Positions 35,372 through 45,178 of a stretch of 64,000 bases of DNA are shown here, piece after piece (within the stretch, counting starts at the first letter, position 1; the number at the start of each line of letters is the position of its first letter). The notes below the pieces were generated by a model that ran no database searches, had not been told where the DNA came from, and saw only the letters and a list, made by a program, of their open reading frames with translations. A program made the translations under genes and the position numbers. Where the stretch lies: the NCBI RefSeq assembly GCF_004341165.1, contig NZ_SLZR01000014.1, positions 32,091-96,090 on the forward strand, in the 5' to 3' direction. This stretch comes from Reinekea marinisedimentorum. GTDB taxonomy: Bacteria > Pseudomonadota > Gammaproteobacteria > Pseudomonadales > Natronospirillaceae.

Positions 35372-36364
35372 CTATAAAGCTTTCACTGAATTTCTGAGCA
35401 CCAGCTCGGTATTAAATTCTACGCCTTCACTGTGCGCTTTATTGTAGATGACATCAAAGGCCATACGGGCACTGGCTTTAGCCATTTCAACGATAGGAAA
35501 TGCAACGGTTGAAAGTTTAGGCCGCACATAGGCCGAAAGATTCATGTTATCGAAACCAATCACCGAGAAATCATCCGGGATTACCAGGCCGTTTTCTTCC
35601 GCCCATTCGTAGACCCCCACGGCAGTCTCATCACTGCCGGCAACAACGGCTGAATACTCAAGCTGTTGCTCCCGGAAGTAATTCATGGCTTGTCTGCCGC
35701 CTTCAACTCCGAAGGTAACCCGAAAAATAGGTTGCCCGGATACATCCAGGCCGGCATCACGCATGGCTGTCTCGAAGCCGGCAACGCGATCATTCGCATC
35801 CTGTTTAAAAGCAGGGCCACCAATACAAACGATGTTGCGGTGCCCCTGTTCTATCAGATGTTGGGTAGCGCGATAGGCGCCACCAAAATTATCGAGCCAA
35901 ACATTTCTGTTTTCTAAACCCGGTACCTGCTGATTGATCAGAAACACCGGGATGCTCTGACTAATAGCCAACAAGGCTTCACTGCTGAGACCTTCTGTAA
36001 GCAGAATCAAACCATCAACCTGACGGCTGGATAAGTACTTAATGGCTTCTTCCTCAGATTCCGCATTACCATGACCACTGGCAATCAGAAGGTGACGGTT
36101 GAGCTCGCGCAGTTGAGCCTCCACCGCCGCCATCATGGTGCCATAAAAGGGGCCATCCAAACCTGAAATGACCATGCCAATCGTATTTGAGCGGTTCGAT
36201 GCCAGAGCTTGAGCGGCAAGATTGGGCTGGTAACCCAGCTCATCCATCGCCGCCTGCACCTTTTTACGGGTGGCCTCAATAACGCGGTCACTGCCGTTAA
36301 TGACCCGCGACACAGTAGCGGCCGAAACTCCGGCCAGCTCACAGACTTGTTTAATTGTTGCCAT
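35372..36364 (-). CDS. LacI-family transcriptional repressor
   Basis: 330 residues. The N-terminal helix-turn-helix and hinge are clear (ATIKQVCELAGVSAATVSRVINGSDRVIEATRKKV), followed by a sugar-binding periplasmic-type domain (NTIGMVISGLDGPFYGTMMAAVEAQL; ending GVEFNTELVLRNSV). It lies 38 bases downstream of the glycoside-phosphorylase-like gene. The perfect palindrome ATGTAACCGGTTACAT at 39866-39881, of LacI-family operator form, sits upstream of that gene, so autoregulated repression relieved by an oligosaccharide is likely. The inducer is unknown. Confidence 0.9.
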   Translation of the reverse strand: MATIKQVCELAGVSAATVSRVINGSDRVIEATRKKVQAAMDELGYQPNLAAQALASNRSNTIGMVISGLDGPFYGTMMAAVEAQLRELNRHLLIASGHGNAESEEEAIKYLSSRQVDGLILLTEGLSSEALLAISQSIPVFLINQQVPGLENRNVWLDNFGGAYRATQHLIEQGHRNIVCIGGPAFKQDANDRVAGFETAMRDAGLDVSGQPIFRVTFGVEGGRQAMNYFREQQLEYSAVVAGSDETAVGVYEWAEENGLVIPDDFSVIGFDNMNLSAYVRPKLSTVAFPIVEMAKASARMAFDVIYNKAHSEGVEFNTELVLRNSVKAL

Positions 36365-36402
36365 ATCAACCTCTAATGGCTCACACGCCAGGCATATGTT
36401 GA

Positions 36403-39400
36403 TTACAGAACGGGAAAGTTCACCTCTATCCGTTCAACGTTACCATTGCGCCGGGCGATATCGCTATACACGGCTTCCGGTAACACGCTGCTTTCATAGG
36501 CCTCCATTTGACCATCTGCATACAGCACCCTAAAGCTCAACGGGCCGGACGTTTTCGAGTAAACAAAGGGCACCTGAGCAACGGTAAACGCCAAAGAACC
36601 GATATTAACATTGATGCTTTGCCATTCTCCATTAACGCTTAAGTACTCGAAGTCCACCGGCTCTGCCAGAAACTCCTCACTGTTCAATAGCCCGGGCACA
36701 AACGCGATTGTCTGGTTCTGCCAAACAATGCCCAGCTCACCAAAGCGGGTAAGCAGTTCCTCTTTAACCTGCCCGGTCATGCCCGGCTGCCGGGCAATGC
36801 CGGTTTCCGGGGTATGGCTATAGGGGTCCGTTGGGAAGGCACCATACTGTGCCGGCGTTTTATTGAAGCCAATACCAGAGCGGATATCGTAATAACAAGA
36901 TTTCAGCCCCTGAATAACGGCCACATCAGCCCCCCTGGCTTTTGCCGCAAACCAGTTTTCCTGCACGGCCAAAAGCAACTTGGAAACCATATGCCAGTAG
37001 GTACTGCCTAAACCTTCATAAGCGAAGAAAGAGCCAGACCGCCCGGTGAAAGACTTATGATTAAAGGTTGCTTCGTATAAATCCAGAACCTGCTGCTGTA
37101 ATGGCACGGCCACTTTTTCTGCTTCCAGCAATTTTCTCAGGTCTTTATTGTTTCTTAAGGTTGAATTGAAATGAATCTGGCCATCTAACGACTGTTTAAA
37201 AACAATTCCAGATTCAAGCAGCGCTTGAGCACCGTCAACTAACCCAAAGGCCTCCTGGTCAACCTGGTTTTTCAACAGAAATTCCGTCAACTCTTTATTC
37301 GGGTACAGTAGGTAGGTGTGCTGATCTTCCCGGTACAGGTTACTGCTACGCAGAGACGTTAAAAGATTCAGGCTTTTCTCAGCAGAAAGAAAGTCGGCAG
37401 AAAGCATAGCGACCTGCCCTTCCAGCATTTCAGGCAGGTAATTTACAGCAGCCTCAGCGGCTGAAAAATCAACAAGATTATAAGAATGATACAAGCCGTC
37501 GTAACGTTCATTCGCTGCCAGCGTTTGTTGAATTTTTTCCAATGCAATATCGATAAACTGAACCAGTTCAGCGCTACTGACTTCTGAAAACTCACGACCT
37601 AAACCGTGACTATAAACGCCTTCCCGATAGCGGTCTGCAGCGCCAACCAGCGCTTCCATATGAGCCATACGTGCCACGCTGTCTTTTACATCGCCGATAT
37701 TCGTTAATGCTGTTTCCGTTGCCTTTAACCAGCCTGCAACTTCACTTCGAACAGCAATAGTTCGCTGGCGGGTGAACAGCACTTTGCGGAAGAATTGCAA
37801 ATGGCGATTAAGGTACGCCAGTGTGACCACCGAAAGGCCGTAGCCCACCAGCGCGTTGTTAGCATCGTTCCATTCCGGGCGCTGGGTATTCATCCAAATA
37901 CCGCCACCGGGAACAAAGTTACTCAACTTGGCCAGCCACAATGTCAGCAACTTCTCGACCAGGTTAGCGTGCTGTACCTTGCCCTGCCCGTCTGCCAGCA
38001 ATTTGCCATCGCTGCCGAGCTCAGATACACGCGCAACTATTTTATTATTGAGTTCATGATCAAACTCAATACTGTTGTATGGATCCTTCTTCAGCTCAGC
38101 AAAGTTTTTAATCCGGTACGGCACGTTGGCATAGCTGAATGACTCTGCCGTCAACCAACTGGCCACCTGGTCTGGGTTTTGTTTTTCCAGCAGCTCCAAC
38201 AGCTTCGATAAGTAAATGATCTGGTGATCACTCCAGTAACCAATATTCGACCAGGGGTTTTCCGGCTCCGGCTCTTCCCATTCAATGCCATTACGGGTGA
38301 CGCGATAAGGGTTATAACCATCTGCCGTAGTTGCATTTAAGAAGGCAGAAATCATTGAAGGCAGGAACTCCGGGTAGGTGAGCGCAAGTGGCTCCCAGTT
38401 CTGAAAAATATCCCGCCAGTTGCCCTGATAATCTTTTATTTCTTTGCCGGTATCATCCTTCAGGTTAATAGAAAACTTGTTCCAGGGGCGACTGGGGTCG
38501 CCATGCCGACGACTAAAGCTAATGGGCAGGTATTCAGTGACCAGTCGATTTAAATCGGCACAATCACAACCTGTCAGCTTTTCTTTCAACGCTGCCAAGG
38601 TTATTGACTCTGGCAAGCCCTGCCAGAATGGATGATCCGTTAATTTTTTATTTCGGGTAGCCACAAAGCTTTGCAGATCAGCGCGGTTGATCTGGTAACC
38701 GTCTTCAAACAGACCACCGCGCATACAATTGAACAGCGCGTTAGCCGCATGGTGTGTCGCGGTTGTTTCCGGGCCGCACAGTTGCAAGCCATCCACTTTT
38801 GCGACGCGGCCGCGCAGAGCCTGTTGACCCACCTGAATATCTTCTGCGATCTGCTGCGCGATATTCTCATCACTCCGATTCGCCTCCAGTCTTTGTATGG
38901 ATGAGATATCCTGCTGAACCTCTGCCACCATCAACCATTCAGCATATTCACCGGGCGCAAGGGTTAACGCACCCTCAACAAAGTAACAACCACGCTGACC
39001 TCTAACACGATCTTTGTGTTCCACTGCGTTATTTCGCGCAAAATGCTTGGCGGCTTCCGGGTCTATGGTGGCCTTGAAACTCGCACTACCTGCACTGATG
39101 CAATGCCATACAGTATTCGCAAAGAGGCTTTCTGACGGTTCGGCGACATCAGTCAACCTGGAGCTGAGTGAATAGATGGCCAGATTAGTGTCTGTAAGCT
39201 GTGTTGTTTTATAGGCATCCAGTAGAACGCTGGTTTGGTTCTGCACCTGGGTATCCACATTTGCAGGCAATACATTCTGCAAACCATCGATCAGGTTCAG
39301 TGCCCGAGTTTCACTGGAATTGTTCTGCAGCTTAACCGTACGCACCAGGCCGAAGCGCTCACTGAATGACCAGCCCTGCTCAAACAGCAGGCCGTTGTGT

Positions 39401-39780
39401 TCTTCCTGAAAATAAAGTTTATCGCCAAGAGCGCTCTTTAAAAGCACCCTTGGATTAGGCGTTTGCATATAGGAAGCATCGCCAAGGGGCTGCCAAAGTG
39501 AGCCGTTCTCTTTTACCAGCGTCAACGGGCCCGTGCAGTGCGCCATATCCACCAGCTTATCTTCCGTATAGTAGGGGAACAGCGACTTTTCTGAATTCTG
39601 CCGACCGGCAGTCAGCCCGCCATTACTTGCGATAAACAACCAATGGTCAAAGGCACTGACAATGGACATAAAAAACGTCGGCATGGTCTGGGCGTTTTCA
39701 ATCCTATAAAAGCGTTCACCCCGGAATTGGCAATAGGCACCGCTGGGGGTTTCGGTATTTAGGTTGGAATTCTGGTTCAT
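36403..39780 (-). CDS. Large GH94/GH149-like glycoside phosphorylase
   Basis: 1125 residues. An N-terminal beta-sandwich-like region (GAYCQFRGERFYRIENAQTMPTFF...) is followed by an (alpha/alpha)6 barrel with YQGNWRDIFQNWEPLAL near residue 450. Its Asp fits the general acid of inverting cellobiose-phosphorylase-type enzymes. FVPGGGIWMNTQRPEWNDANNAL and the late GSFFAYEGLGSTYWHMVSKLLLAVQ also fit this clan. GH94 members are usually about 800 residues, while GH149 and GH161 beta-1,3-glucan phosphorylases are larger, so I place it in the clan without a firm family. No signal peptide: cytosolic. ATG at 39780 with AGGAG five bases upstream; the GTG two codons earlier overlaps this site. LacI regulator follows. 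Confidence 0.7.
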   Translation of the reverse strand: MNQNSNLNTETPSGAYCQFRGERFYRIENAQTMPTFFMSIVSAFDHWLFIASNGGLTAGRQNSEKSLFPYYTEDKLVDMAHCTGPLTLVKENGSLWQPLGDASYMQTPNPRVLLKSALGDKLYFQEEHNGLLFEQGWSFSERFGLVRTVKLQNNSSETRALNLIDGLQNVLPANVDTQVQNQTSVLLDAYKTTQLTDTNLAIYSLSSRLTDVAEPSESLFANTVWHCISAGSASFKATIDPEAAKHFARNNAVEHKDRVRGQRGCYFVEGALTLAPGEYAEWLMVAEVQQDISSIQRLEANRSDENIAQQIAEDIQVGQQALRGRVAKVDGLQLCGPETTATHHAANALFNCMRGGLFEDGYQINRADLQSFVATRNKKLTDHPFWQGLPESITLAALKEKLTGCDCADLNRLVTEYLPISFSRRHGDPSRPWNKFSINLKDDTGKEIKDYQGNWRDIFQNWEPLALTYPEFLPSMISAFLNATTADGYNPYRVTRNGIEWEEPEPENPWSNIGYWSDHQIIYLSKLLELLEKQNPDQVASWLTAESFSYANVPYRIKNFAELKKDPYNSIEFDHELNNKIVARVSELGSDGKLLADGQGKVQHANLVEKLLTLWLAKLSNFVPGGGIWMNTQRPEWNDANNALVGYGLSVVTLAYLNRHLQFFRKVLFTRQRTIAVRSEVAGWLKATETALTNIGDVKDSVARMAHMEALVGAADRYREGVYSHGLGREFSEVSSAELVQFIDIALEKIQQTLAANERYDGLYHSYNLVDFSAAEAAVNYLPEMLEGQVAMLSADFLSAEKSLNLLTSLRSSNLYREDQHTYLLYPNKELTEFLLKNQVDQEAFGLVDGAQALLESGIVFKQSLDGQIHFNSTLRNNKDLRKLLEAEKVAVPLQQQVLDLYEATFNHKSFTGRSGSFFAYEGLGSTYWHMVSKLLLAVQENWFAAKARGADVAVIQGLKSCYYDIRSGIGFNKTPAQYGAFPTDPYSHTPETGIARQPGMTGQVKEELLTRFGELGIVWQNQTIAFVPGLLNSEEFLAEPVDFEYLSVNGEWQSINVNIGSLAFTVAQVPFVYSKTSGPLSFRVLYADGQMEAYESSVLPEAVYSDIARRNGNVERIEVNFPVL

Positions 39781-39865
39781 ACACACTCCTGATCACTGTT
39801 TGCTTAGCTCGGCGCTTTAGCGCTCTTTAGCTGCTAATTGTTATTTTTGTCGGTTTTTACACTCG

Positions 39866-39881
39866 ATGTAACCGGTTACAT
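39866..39881. promoter_or_regulatory. LacI-family operator upstream of the phosphorylase gene
   Basis: ATGTAACCGGTTACAT is a perfect 16-bp palindrome with the central CG typical of LacI-family sites, 86 bases upstream of the ATG. Likely bound by the LacI-type repressor encoded at the end of this operon. Confidence 0.8.
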
Positions 39882-39987
39882 TGAAGCACAAACAACCCAA
39901 ATATCACAAGTTTAATAGTCGTGGTAGCTTAATTAATTAGAAGAAGGGATAGGCAGAACAGAGTTAAAAAGGAGACTCACACATCCT

Positions 39988-40022
39988 AAAGGCGCTTTGT
40001 TGTTTTTGTTCGGCGCCTTTTT
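39988..40022 (+). terminator. Plus-strand terminator-like hairpin without a known gene
   Basis: AAAGGCGC / GCGCCTTT stem with a 17-base T-rich loop and a TTTTT tail on the plus strand. No plus-strand gene ends here, since the phosphorylase gene is transcribed the other way. It may mark the end of a short RNA begun near 39930. Confidence 0.4.
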
Positions 40023-40051
40023 GATTTGCGATTTTTTCTTGGTGATTACCA

Positions 40052-40240
40052 AAAAAGGAGCGGCATCAGCGCTGTTGTAAGTGGCAGGATCTAACAGTGC
40101 TGATTATTAACGCCGCTAAAATATCTTTTTGGGAAACCTATGAAGCCAAATCTAGGAATTTTGTGCTTCAGTTGCTGCTCCTTGCCACTGGGGCAGCTTA
40201 TTCACCAACGTTACCAAGGCTGGCGAATTCGGTAGAGAAT
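40052..40240. repeat. Porin 3'-flank repeat, copy A
   Basis: About 190 bases homologous to 42213-42395. Best matching parts are the identical CCAACGTTACCAAGGCTGGC (40205-40224) plus AATTCGGT, and GCCGCT followed by an AT-rich GGGAAA segment. It ends about 120 bases after the porin stop; copy B ends about 112 bases after its own porin stop. The intergenic DNA between 39781 and 40360 holds otherwise only the operator and the hairpin at 39988. Confidence 0.7.
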
Positions 40241-40360
40241 ACACGTACGCAACGAGCACCCTCCAAAATCTGATACTATTACCTTAAATATCGAGTGGCT
40301 CGGAAGCATCCAAACCACTCACAGCTTGATCAGAACAATTAACTGATCACCTTTTGGAGC

Positions 40361-41326
40361 TTAGAAATCCAAAGAAATACCAATAACAAGACCTAACTGC
40401 TGGTCATCATCAGAGTTACCATAAACTTCCGCATAACCATCGACATCTTTATGGAAGTCATAGTCAACGTTTGCGTAGTAATAAGTGATTTCGTCCTCGC
40501 CATCAGCTTCAGGCAAGTACATACCAACACCTGCAGCAATATCAAATTTGCTTGAGATGTCATACTCTACAGACGTATCAAATGCCATATCTTCACTTTC
40601 AGAGTTATAAACGATCATCGCGCCAAGCTTCAGGTCATCAATACCTTTATACTCGACACTGGCACCGTATGAAGTCATAGCGTCATCGCCATCCTCACCA
40701 TCTTGGTCTTGAATACCCAGAACAGCACCAACGGTAAAATCACCAAGTTCAACTTCACCATAGAAGCTAAAATCAGTTTCATCAGCTAAATCATCAACAT
40801 TAGATGATTTTTCAGGCAGGTCTACTGATGCTGCCAAATAGTAAGAGTCTGCAGAATACTCAACAACGAGCACTTCAGCACTCTTAGCATCAGCATCATC
40901 TTCACCTAAGACATCATTTTTACGCTCAGGACGATCAGCATCTTTTTGCTCATCAATGCCAAAATCATCCACAGCATAATCCTGTTCACCATAGCGTACT
41001 TCTAAGCCACCTTTTTTAAAACCAACCCAATGGTCAGCTAAAGGATCGTAAGAACCATCATTTTTTTCTGTATAGCCAGCAAATTCAAACAGCATTTCAC
41101 CAAAAACTGTAATGCCATTTTCCAGGTTGTAATCTGCATGAATTTCTAAATCCATGTTATCAGTTTTGTAGTTAACTGAATCATCTTCGTCAGTATCACG
41201 AACTACTTCAAATGCATATTCACCAGTCAACTTCAACGACATTTGATCATCTTCATAAACTGTTTTTGCTTGAACTGAAGTCGCAGCAATAGCCGCAACA
41301 GCAACAGAGAGTGCTAGTTTTTTCAT
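40361..41326 (-). CDS. Acidic outer-membrane porin (paralogue 1)
   Basis: 321 residues. Signal peptide MKKLALSVAVAAIAATSVQA, then alternating beta-strand pattern and a C-terminal Phe (GLVIGISLDF), as required for BAM-mediated insertion. The mature protein is strongly acidic (many Asp and Glu), in line with a marine, saline habitat. It resembles Gram-negative general porins of about 16 strands. The second porin at 42507-43409 shares signal peptide, start and 3' flank, indicating a tandem duplication. AT-rich DNA upstream holds its promoter. Substrate unknown. Confidence 0.85.
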   Translation of the reverse strand: MKKLALSVAVAAIAATSVQAKTVYEDDQMSLKLTGEYAFEVVRDTDEDDSVNYKTDNMDLEIHADYNLENGITVFGEMLFEFAGYTEKNDGSYDPLADHWVGFKKGGLEVRYGEQDYAVDDFGIDEQKDADRPERKNDVLGEDDADAKSAEVLVVEYSADSYYLAASVDLPEKSSNVDDLADETDFSFYGEVELGDFTVGAVLGIQDQDGEDGDDAMTSYGASVEYKGIDDLKLGAMIVYNSESEDMAFDTSVEYDISSKFDIAAGVGMYLPEADGEDEITYYYANVDYDFHKDVDGYAEVYGNSDDDQQLGLVIGISLDF

Positions 41327-41856
41327 TGTTTTAGTTTCCTACCATTTACTGGTTGATATAGATCTTAAATACGACGCTTGTTGTTAGTTATTAGTCGTCT
41401 TAAGTCGGTCTCAAATAAACTACCACTACAAAAGAACACTCACAATAGATAAAACATTACAAACCCATTATACGTAAACTTATTGTACATTATAGAAACC
41501 AAAAAAAGAAAATATTAATCATTAAAAGTCAATTCCAATCAAAAAAAATCAAATATAGCACAAAAAACACTCGATACAGGCCAAAATGATCATTTTATAA
41601 TCTTGTATTACAATATTAGTTATGCGAATTTGAAATATAAAACCATATGTCATTAAACTGTAAAGATCCTGAAAAACAAAGGGGCTTGCAATGTTCTTAA
41701 ATTTGTTCTTATTGTCTTACAATAATTTTAAATGAACATTACTGTGTCAATTATTCAGAATATTTGAACAAACGCGTCTATTTGTGACACAACCTCTAAA
41801 CGAAACCCGCCATAAAACCACCCCCTGGAAAGGAATGTCATCAAAAGAAGAGGCGA

Positions 41857-41891
41857 GAGGTAAGAGGTAAGAGGTAAGAGGTAAGAGGTAA
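41857..41891. repeat. Five tandem copies of the heptamer GAGGTAA
   Basis: Perfect 7-bp tandem repeat in the 1.18-kb porin intergenic region (41327-42506). Two minus-strand frames crossing it read TSYLLPL repeats, but that is a product of the heptamer and not a real protein. Apart from this array and repeat copy B the region holds no recognisable gene. Confidence 0.85.
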
Positions 41892-42212
41892 GAAAGAATA
41901 TTCCTGGGCTGATGGCAAAGTTGCTGCAGTATTCGAGACGAAAAAAAGTATCGTTTAAATGGACGCCGAATACATGGTGAGCTGTTGATCTGGTGTTTTC
42001 GTCGAGCGTATCTGGTAGCACGGTATTGCAGTGATACTTGCATCGGTCTACTTAACGGTACCTATTCGTCGGCGGGGCCTATAGACAAACTGAATGTATT
42101 TTCTATTAGATAAATAACAAAAAGGAATTCGGGGAGGCGGAAAGGCGAACCACAATATTGGCCCGCCCTAACAAAACAAACTTGAACAGTTATAAGACTG
42201 GAGATTCAGCCC

Positions 42213-42395
42213 AAAAAGAGCGGCGACCAACCTTGCCTTACGTGGCAGTAAATGCAAAGCAGCCATATATGCCGCTGAATATATTTTGGGAAATCTTTGA
42301 AGCTAAATTTAAAATTTAGAACTTCAATTGTCGGCCCTTGCCACAGAGCTGACCATTTGCCAACGTTACCAAGGCTGGCAAATTCGGTTGAAAAC
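42213..42395. repeat. Porin 3'-flank repeat, copy B
   Basis: Diverged copy of 40052-40240, aligned without large gaps (distances between anchor blocks 153 and 147 bases). It contains the identical 20-base block at 42360-42379. Confidence 0.7.
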
Positions 42396-42431
42396 GCATG
42401 AACACATCAAACGCCTTCACAAAATTCGAAT

Positions 42432-42456
42432 AAGCCCGAAGCGCACCCGGGCTTTT
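42432..42456. terminator. Hairpin downstream of porin 2
   Basis: AAGCCCG / CGGGCTT stem with a 9-base loop and TTTT on the plus strand. Its orientation does not suit the minus-strand porin well, so its role is uncertain. Confidence 0.35.
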
Positions 42457-42506
42457 ATTATATCAATACAGGCGGCCTACCTAGATCAGCCGCCTGAAGA
42501 GCTATA

Positions 42507-43409
42507 TTAGAAGCTCAAAGCCATACCCAGAGCGAAGCCCATGTCTGAGTCGTCAGCGTCATCGCCAGCGATTTCAGCATATACAGATGCGTTGTCAGTC
42601 AGGTCATAACCAGCGCCAAGGTAGTATTGGAAATCACTTGACTCTTCGTCAGTATCGCTATCGCCGAAGCCAGCAACAAATGTAGTTGCATTGATTGAGT
42701 ATGCACCGGCAACTTCCCATGCACCTACTTCAGTTTCAGTCTCGTAGCTGTATTCAGCACCAACTGTATACTCATCCATAGAGTAAGATGCAGCGATACC
42801 GAATGTAGTAGTGTCATCAGCAGCGAAATCAGTTGTAGACTGCAGCATACCAGATACTGTTACACCATCAGCAACATCAGCTTCTACATACAGGTCGTAG
42901 ACAGCTTCGTCATCTGTTTCTTCACCTTCCAGTGCCAAATCGGCAGCAGCAACTACAGTGAACGCATCTGCAGCGTATTCCACGTATACCACTTCTGAAC
43001 CGTAGTCAGCGATTTTTGCATCATTACCTACGCCGAACCAGAAGTCTTGGCCAATGCCGAAGTTATCAGCAGCAGTAATCTGCTTACCAACACTCACAGT
43101 CACCGCGTCGTAAGAGAAACCAACATAAGAATCGCTCAGCTGAACTGCGTCTTGGCCGTTCTCTTCAATTTCGAAGAAACCAAAAACAGTTGCACCGTTT
43201 TCCATTTCAGAACTGATTTTCACATCGAAGTCAGCGTCATCGATGTCTAAAGAAGCTGAGTCGTCACCTTGCACGGTAAATGCATATTCAACGTCTGCGC
43301 CAACAGTCAGAGACAAACCGTCATTTTCATAGATAGTTTCGTCAGCTTGTGCGCTTGCAGCAGCTAGAGCGATAGAAGATACCGCAATAGAAAGTGCTAA
43401 TTTTTTCAT
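42507..43409 (-). CDS. Acidic outer-membrane porin (paralogue 2)
   Basis: 300 residues. Signal peptide MKKLALSIAVSSIALAAASAQA, a strongly acidic beta-barrel sequence and C-terminal Phe (GMALGMALSF). Like paralogue 1 it starts with TIYENDGLSLTV-type sequence and shows FGFFEIEEN and VSVGKQ strands of the general porin family. The ATG at 43409 is followed by clear lipobox-free signal cleavage after AQA. The bodies of the two porins have diverged more than their signal peptides, which suggests different solutes or expression conditions. Confidence 0.85.
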   Translation of the reverse strand: MKKLALSIAVSSIALAAASAQADETIYENDGLSLTVGADVEYAFTVQGDDSASLDIDDADFDVKISSEMENGATVFGFFEIEENGQDAVQLSDSYVGFSYDAVTVSVGKQITAADNFGIGQDFWFGVGNDAKIADYGSEVVYVEYAADAFTVVAAADLALEGEETDDEAVYDLYVEADVADGVTVSGMLQSTTDFAADDTTTFGIAASYSMDEYTVGAEYSYETETEVGAWEVAGAYSINATTFVAGFGDSDTDEESSDFQYYLGAGYDLTDNASVYAEIAGDDADDSDMGFALGMALSF

Positions 43410-44270
43410 AGTGATTTCACCATATTTTTTTGGTTGATATTAGTTATCTAACTCGTTACGGCTTCCCAAAATTTGTAGCCGAGTTAAATCGAAAGCGAGA
43501 GCAATTTAACATCGTGAAAATTACGCAACAATGAAGCTGTTTTCAGACCAACAACCCGTCATAAAGAAAACGTAAATTAAGTTCTTTTATTACAAAAAAA
43601 AACCAGCCGAACATTTACACAACAACAACACTCAATAGTCCATTAGTCATATAAAAGTAAAAACAGATCGCATTTTCTTGTAAAACAAACCAAAGGTGGA
43701 TGAGATTTTTTATGGGCATGTAAACTAAAGCAAAAACGTCAGCAGCATGTAAAAGAAACGTTATCTTTTGGCACTTGACGGTAACCAAAATGACATACTC
43801 ACTAAATCTGGCAACAGCAAAGAATAGCTACCGAAGCGCTTAAAGCCCTTTATTTATAAGGCTTACAGCGTACTAATATAAATTTTCGAACAACGGGCAA
43901 CTGCCTACAAGCATTGACTCAATATTTCAAAATATGAAACTTAACTGCCTTGGTAAACTTGAGTACCGAGCCCGAAGCAATCCTTTTCAGTGGTCAAACA
44001 CGACCTGTTAAAAAAACAAAATCAACTGCGCGTTCGCGATATAAACTGCCGTTTTATATACGCCTGAAGCATTAAAAGTTTTCATATAATTACTTTAGGC
44101 ACATGAAAAGAAAGTAGCGAAAGCTTAATCGAATGGTGAACGAAAGACATTAAAAAATTTAAAACAAATATGAAAACAAAAAGATACAAGCTAAGGGATT
44201 TAAATGGCGTTGTTTAGGCGGCACTTAGTAAGCCAAAAACTATGAATGAACTCACTGTGTTCTACCCTCA
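43410..44270. other. AT-rich intergenic region upstream of porin 2
   Basis: About 860 bases with no supportable ORF, RNA gene or repeat. The part next to 43410 must hold the porin promoter. Its high AT content relative to neighbouring genes is notable. Confidence 0.6.
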
Positions 44271-44294
44271 CTTCAGGGTGATTACACCCTGAAG
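44271..44294. terminator. Strong hairpin after menA
   Basis: Perfect 10-bp stem CTTCAGGGTG / CACCCTGAAG with ATTA loop, eight bases from the menA stop. It lacks a T-run on the minus strand, so it may act in RNA stability. Confidence 0.5.
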
Positions 44295-44302
44295 CGTGCA
44301 CT

Positions 44303-45178
44303 TTAAATAACAACCAGCACTGCACTGGCCAGCAAACAATAGAACAGCTCCAGTTTGGCGGTTTGTGCCAGTAAGGTATTCAGTTGTTTACCTTCTAACC
44401 GGTTGATATCGACAGCTAACCTCCTGAACAGAGGCGCCATAAAAACCAGTGGTATAACGGAGATCAAACCGTGCGGAAATGAAACGACAAGGTGTACAAG
44501 AATAGCCGCCACCAGCAGTAACCGGTATGCCATTCGCGCTCTGTGATCCCCCAGGATGACCGCCAGTGTGTGCTTACCGGCAACGGAGTCCGTTGGGATA
44601 TCCCTGATATTATTCACCAGCATAATGGCGGCGCTGAGAAGGCCGGCTACGGTACCAAAACCCAAAACGTGCATATTTATTGAACCTGCCAGCGCGAAGT
44701 AAGTGCCACCAACGGCCAGCCAGCCAAAGAAGAAAAACACCGTGATTTCCCCCATTGCATTAGAGGCCAGTGGCCAAGGCCCGCCGCTGTAGATAAACAC
44801 GGCAACAACAGCACCCACACCAAACGCAAGCAACCACCATGAACTTAGCCACGAAAGAGCAATGCCAGCAGCCACAGCGAGCAGGCTAACAACTATCAGC
44901 GCACGCTTAACAATCTCTGGCGATACCAGGCCACTTTGACTGACCCTTACCGGCCCCAACCTGTGTTCGGTATCGACCCCTGAACGGGCATCGAAATAAT
45001 CATTAGCCAGGTTAACGGCTATTTGCAGCAGCAGCGCGCAGCAAAGAGCGAGGGCAAACAGAAGCCCATCGAAGAACCCGATTTGATAAGCCAGGGCGGT
45101 GCCAAGAATAATTGGGCTAATAGAGGCAGGTAGCGTTTTGGGGCGTATTGCCAGCCACCAGGGTTTTAGCTTTGTCAT
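44303..45178 (-). CDS. menA: 1,4-dihydroxy-2-naphthoate polyprenyltransferase MenA
   Basis: 291 residues, UbiA superfamily membrane enzyme with eight to nine helices. The first Asp-rich motif is NLANDYFDARSGVDTEHRLGPVRV and the second is NNIRDIPTDSVAGKHTLAV. The Arg at the N-terminal KPWWLAIRPKTLPASISPIILG is typical of MenA. It attaches the prenyl chain to DHNA in menaquinone synthesis, implying the organism makes menaquinone for anaerobic respiration. Other men genes are not in the window. ATG at 45178; divergent from the BASS gene. Confidence 0.9.
   Translation of the reverse strand: MTKLKPWWLAIRPKTLPASISPIILGTALAYQIGFFDGLLFALALCCALLLQIAVNLANDYFDARSGVDTEHRLGPVRVSQSGLVSPEIVKRALIVVSLLAVAAGIALSWLSSWWLLAFGVGAVVAVFIYSGGPWPLASNAMGEITVFFFFGWLAVGGTYFALAGSINMHVLGFGTVAGLLSAAIMLVNNIRDIPTDSVAGKHTLAVILGDHRARMAYRLLLVAAILVHLVVSFPHGLISVIPLVFMAPLFRRLAVDINRLEGKQLNTLLAQTAKLELFYCLLASAVLVVI

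Noticed and set aside
41857..41891. Short repeat array as a possible CRISPR
   Set aside because: Units are seven bases long with no spacers.
41747..42043. Minus-strand frames with TSYLLPL repeats
   Set aside because: Produced by the GAGGTAA heptamer array; no signal sequence, start or family support.
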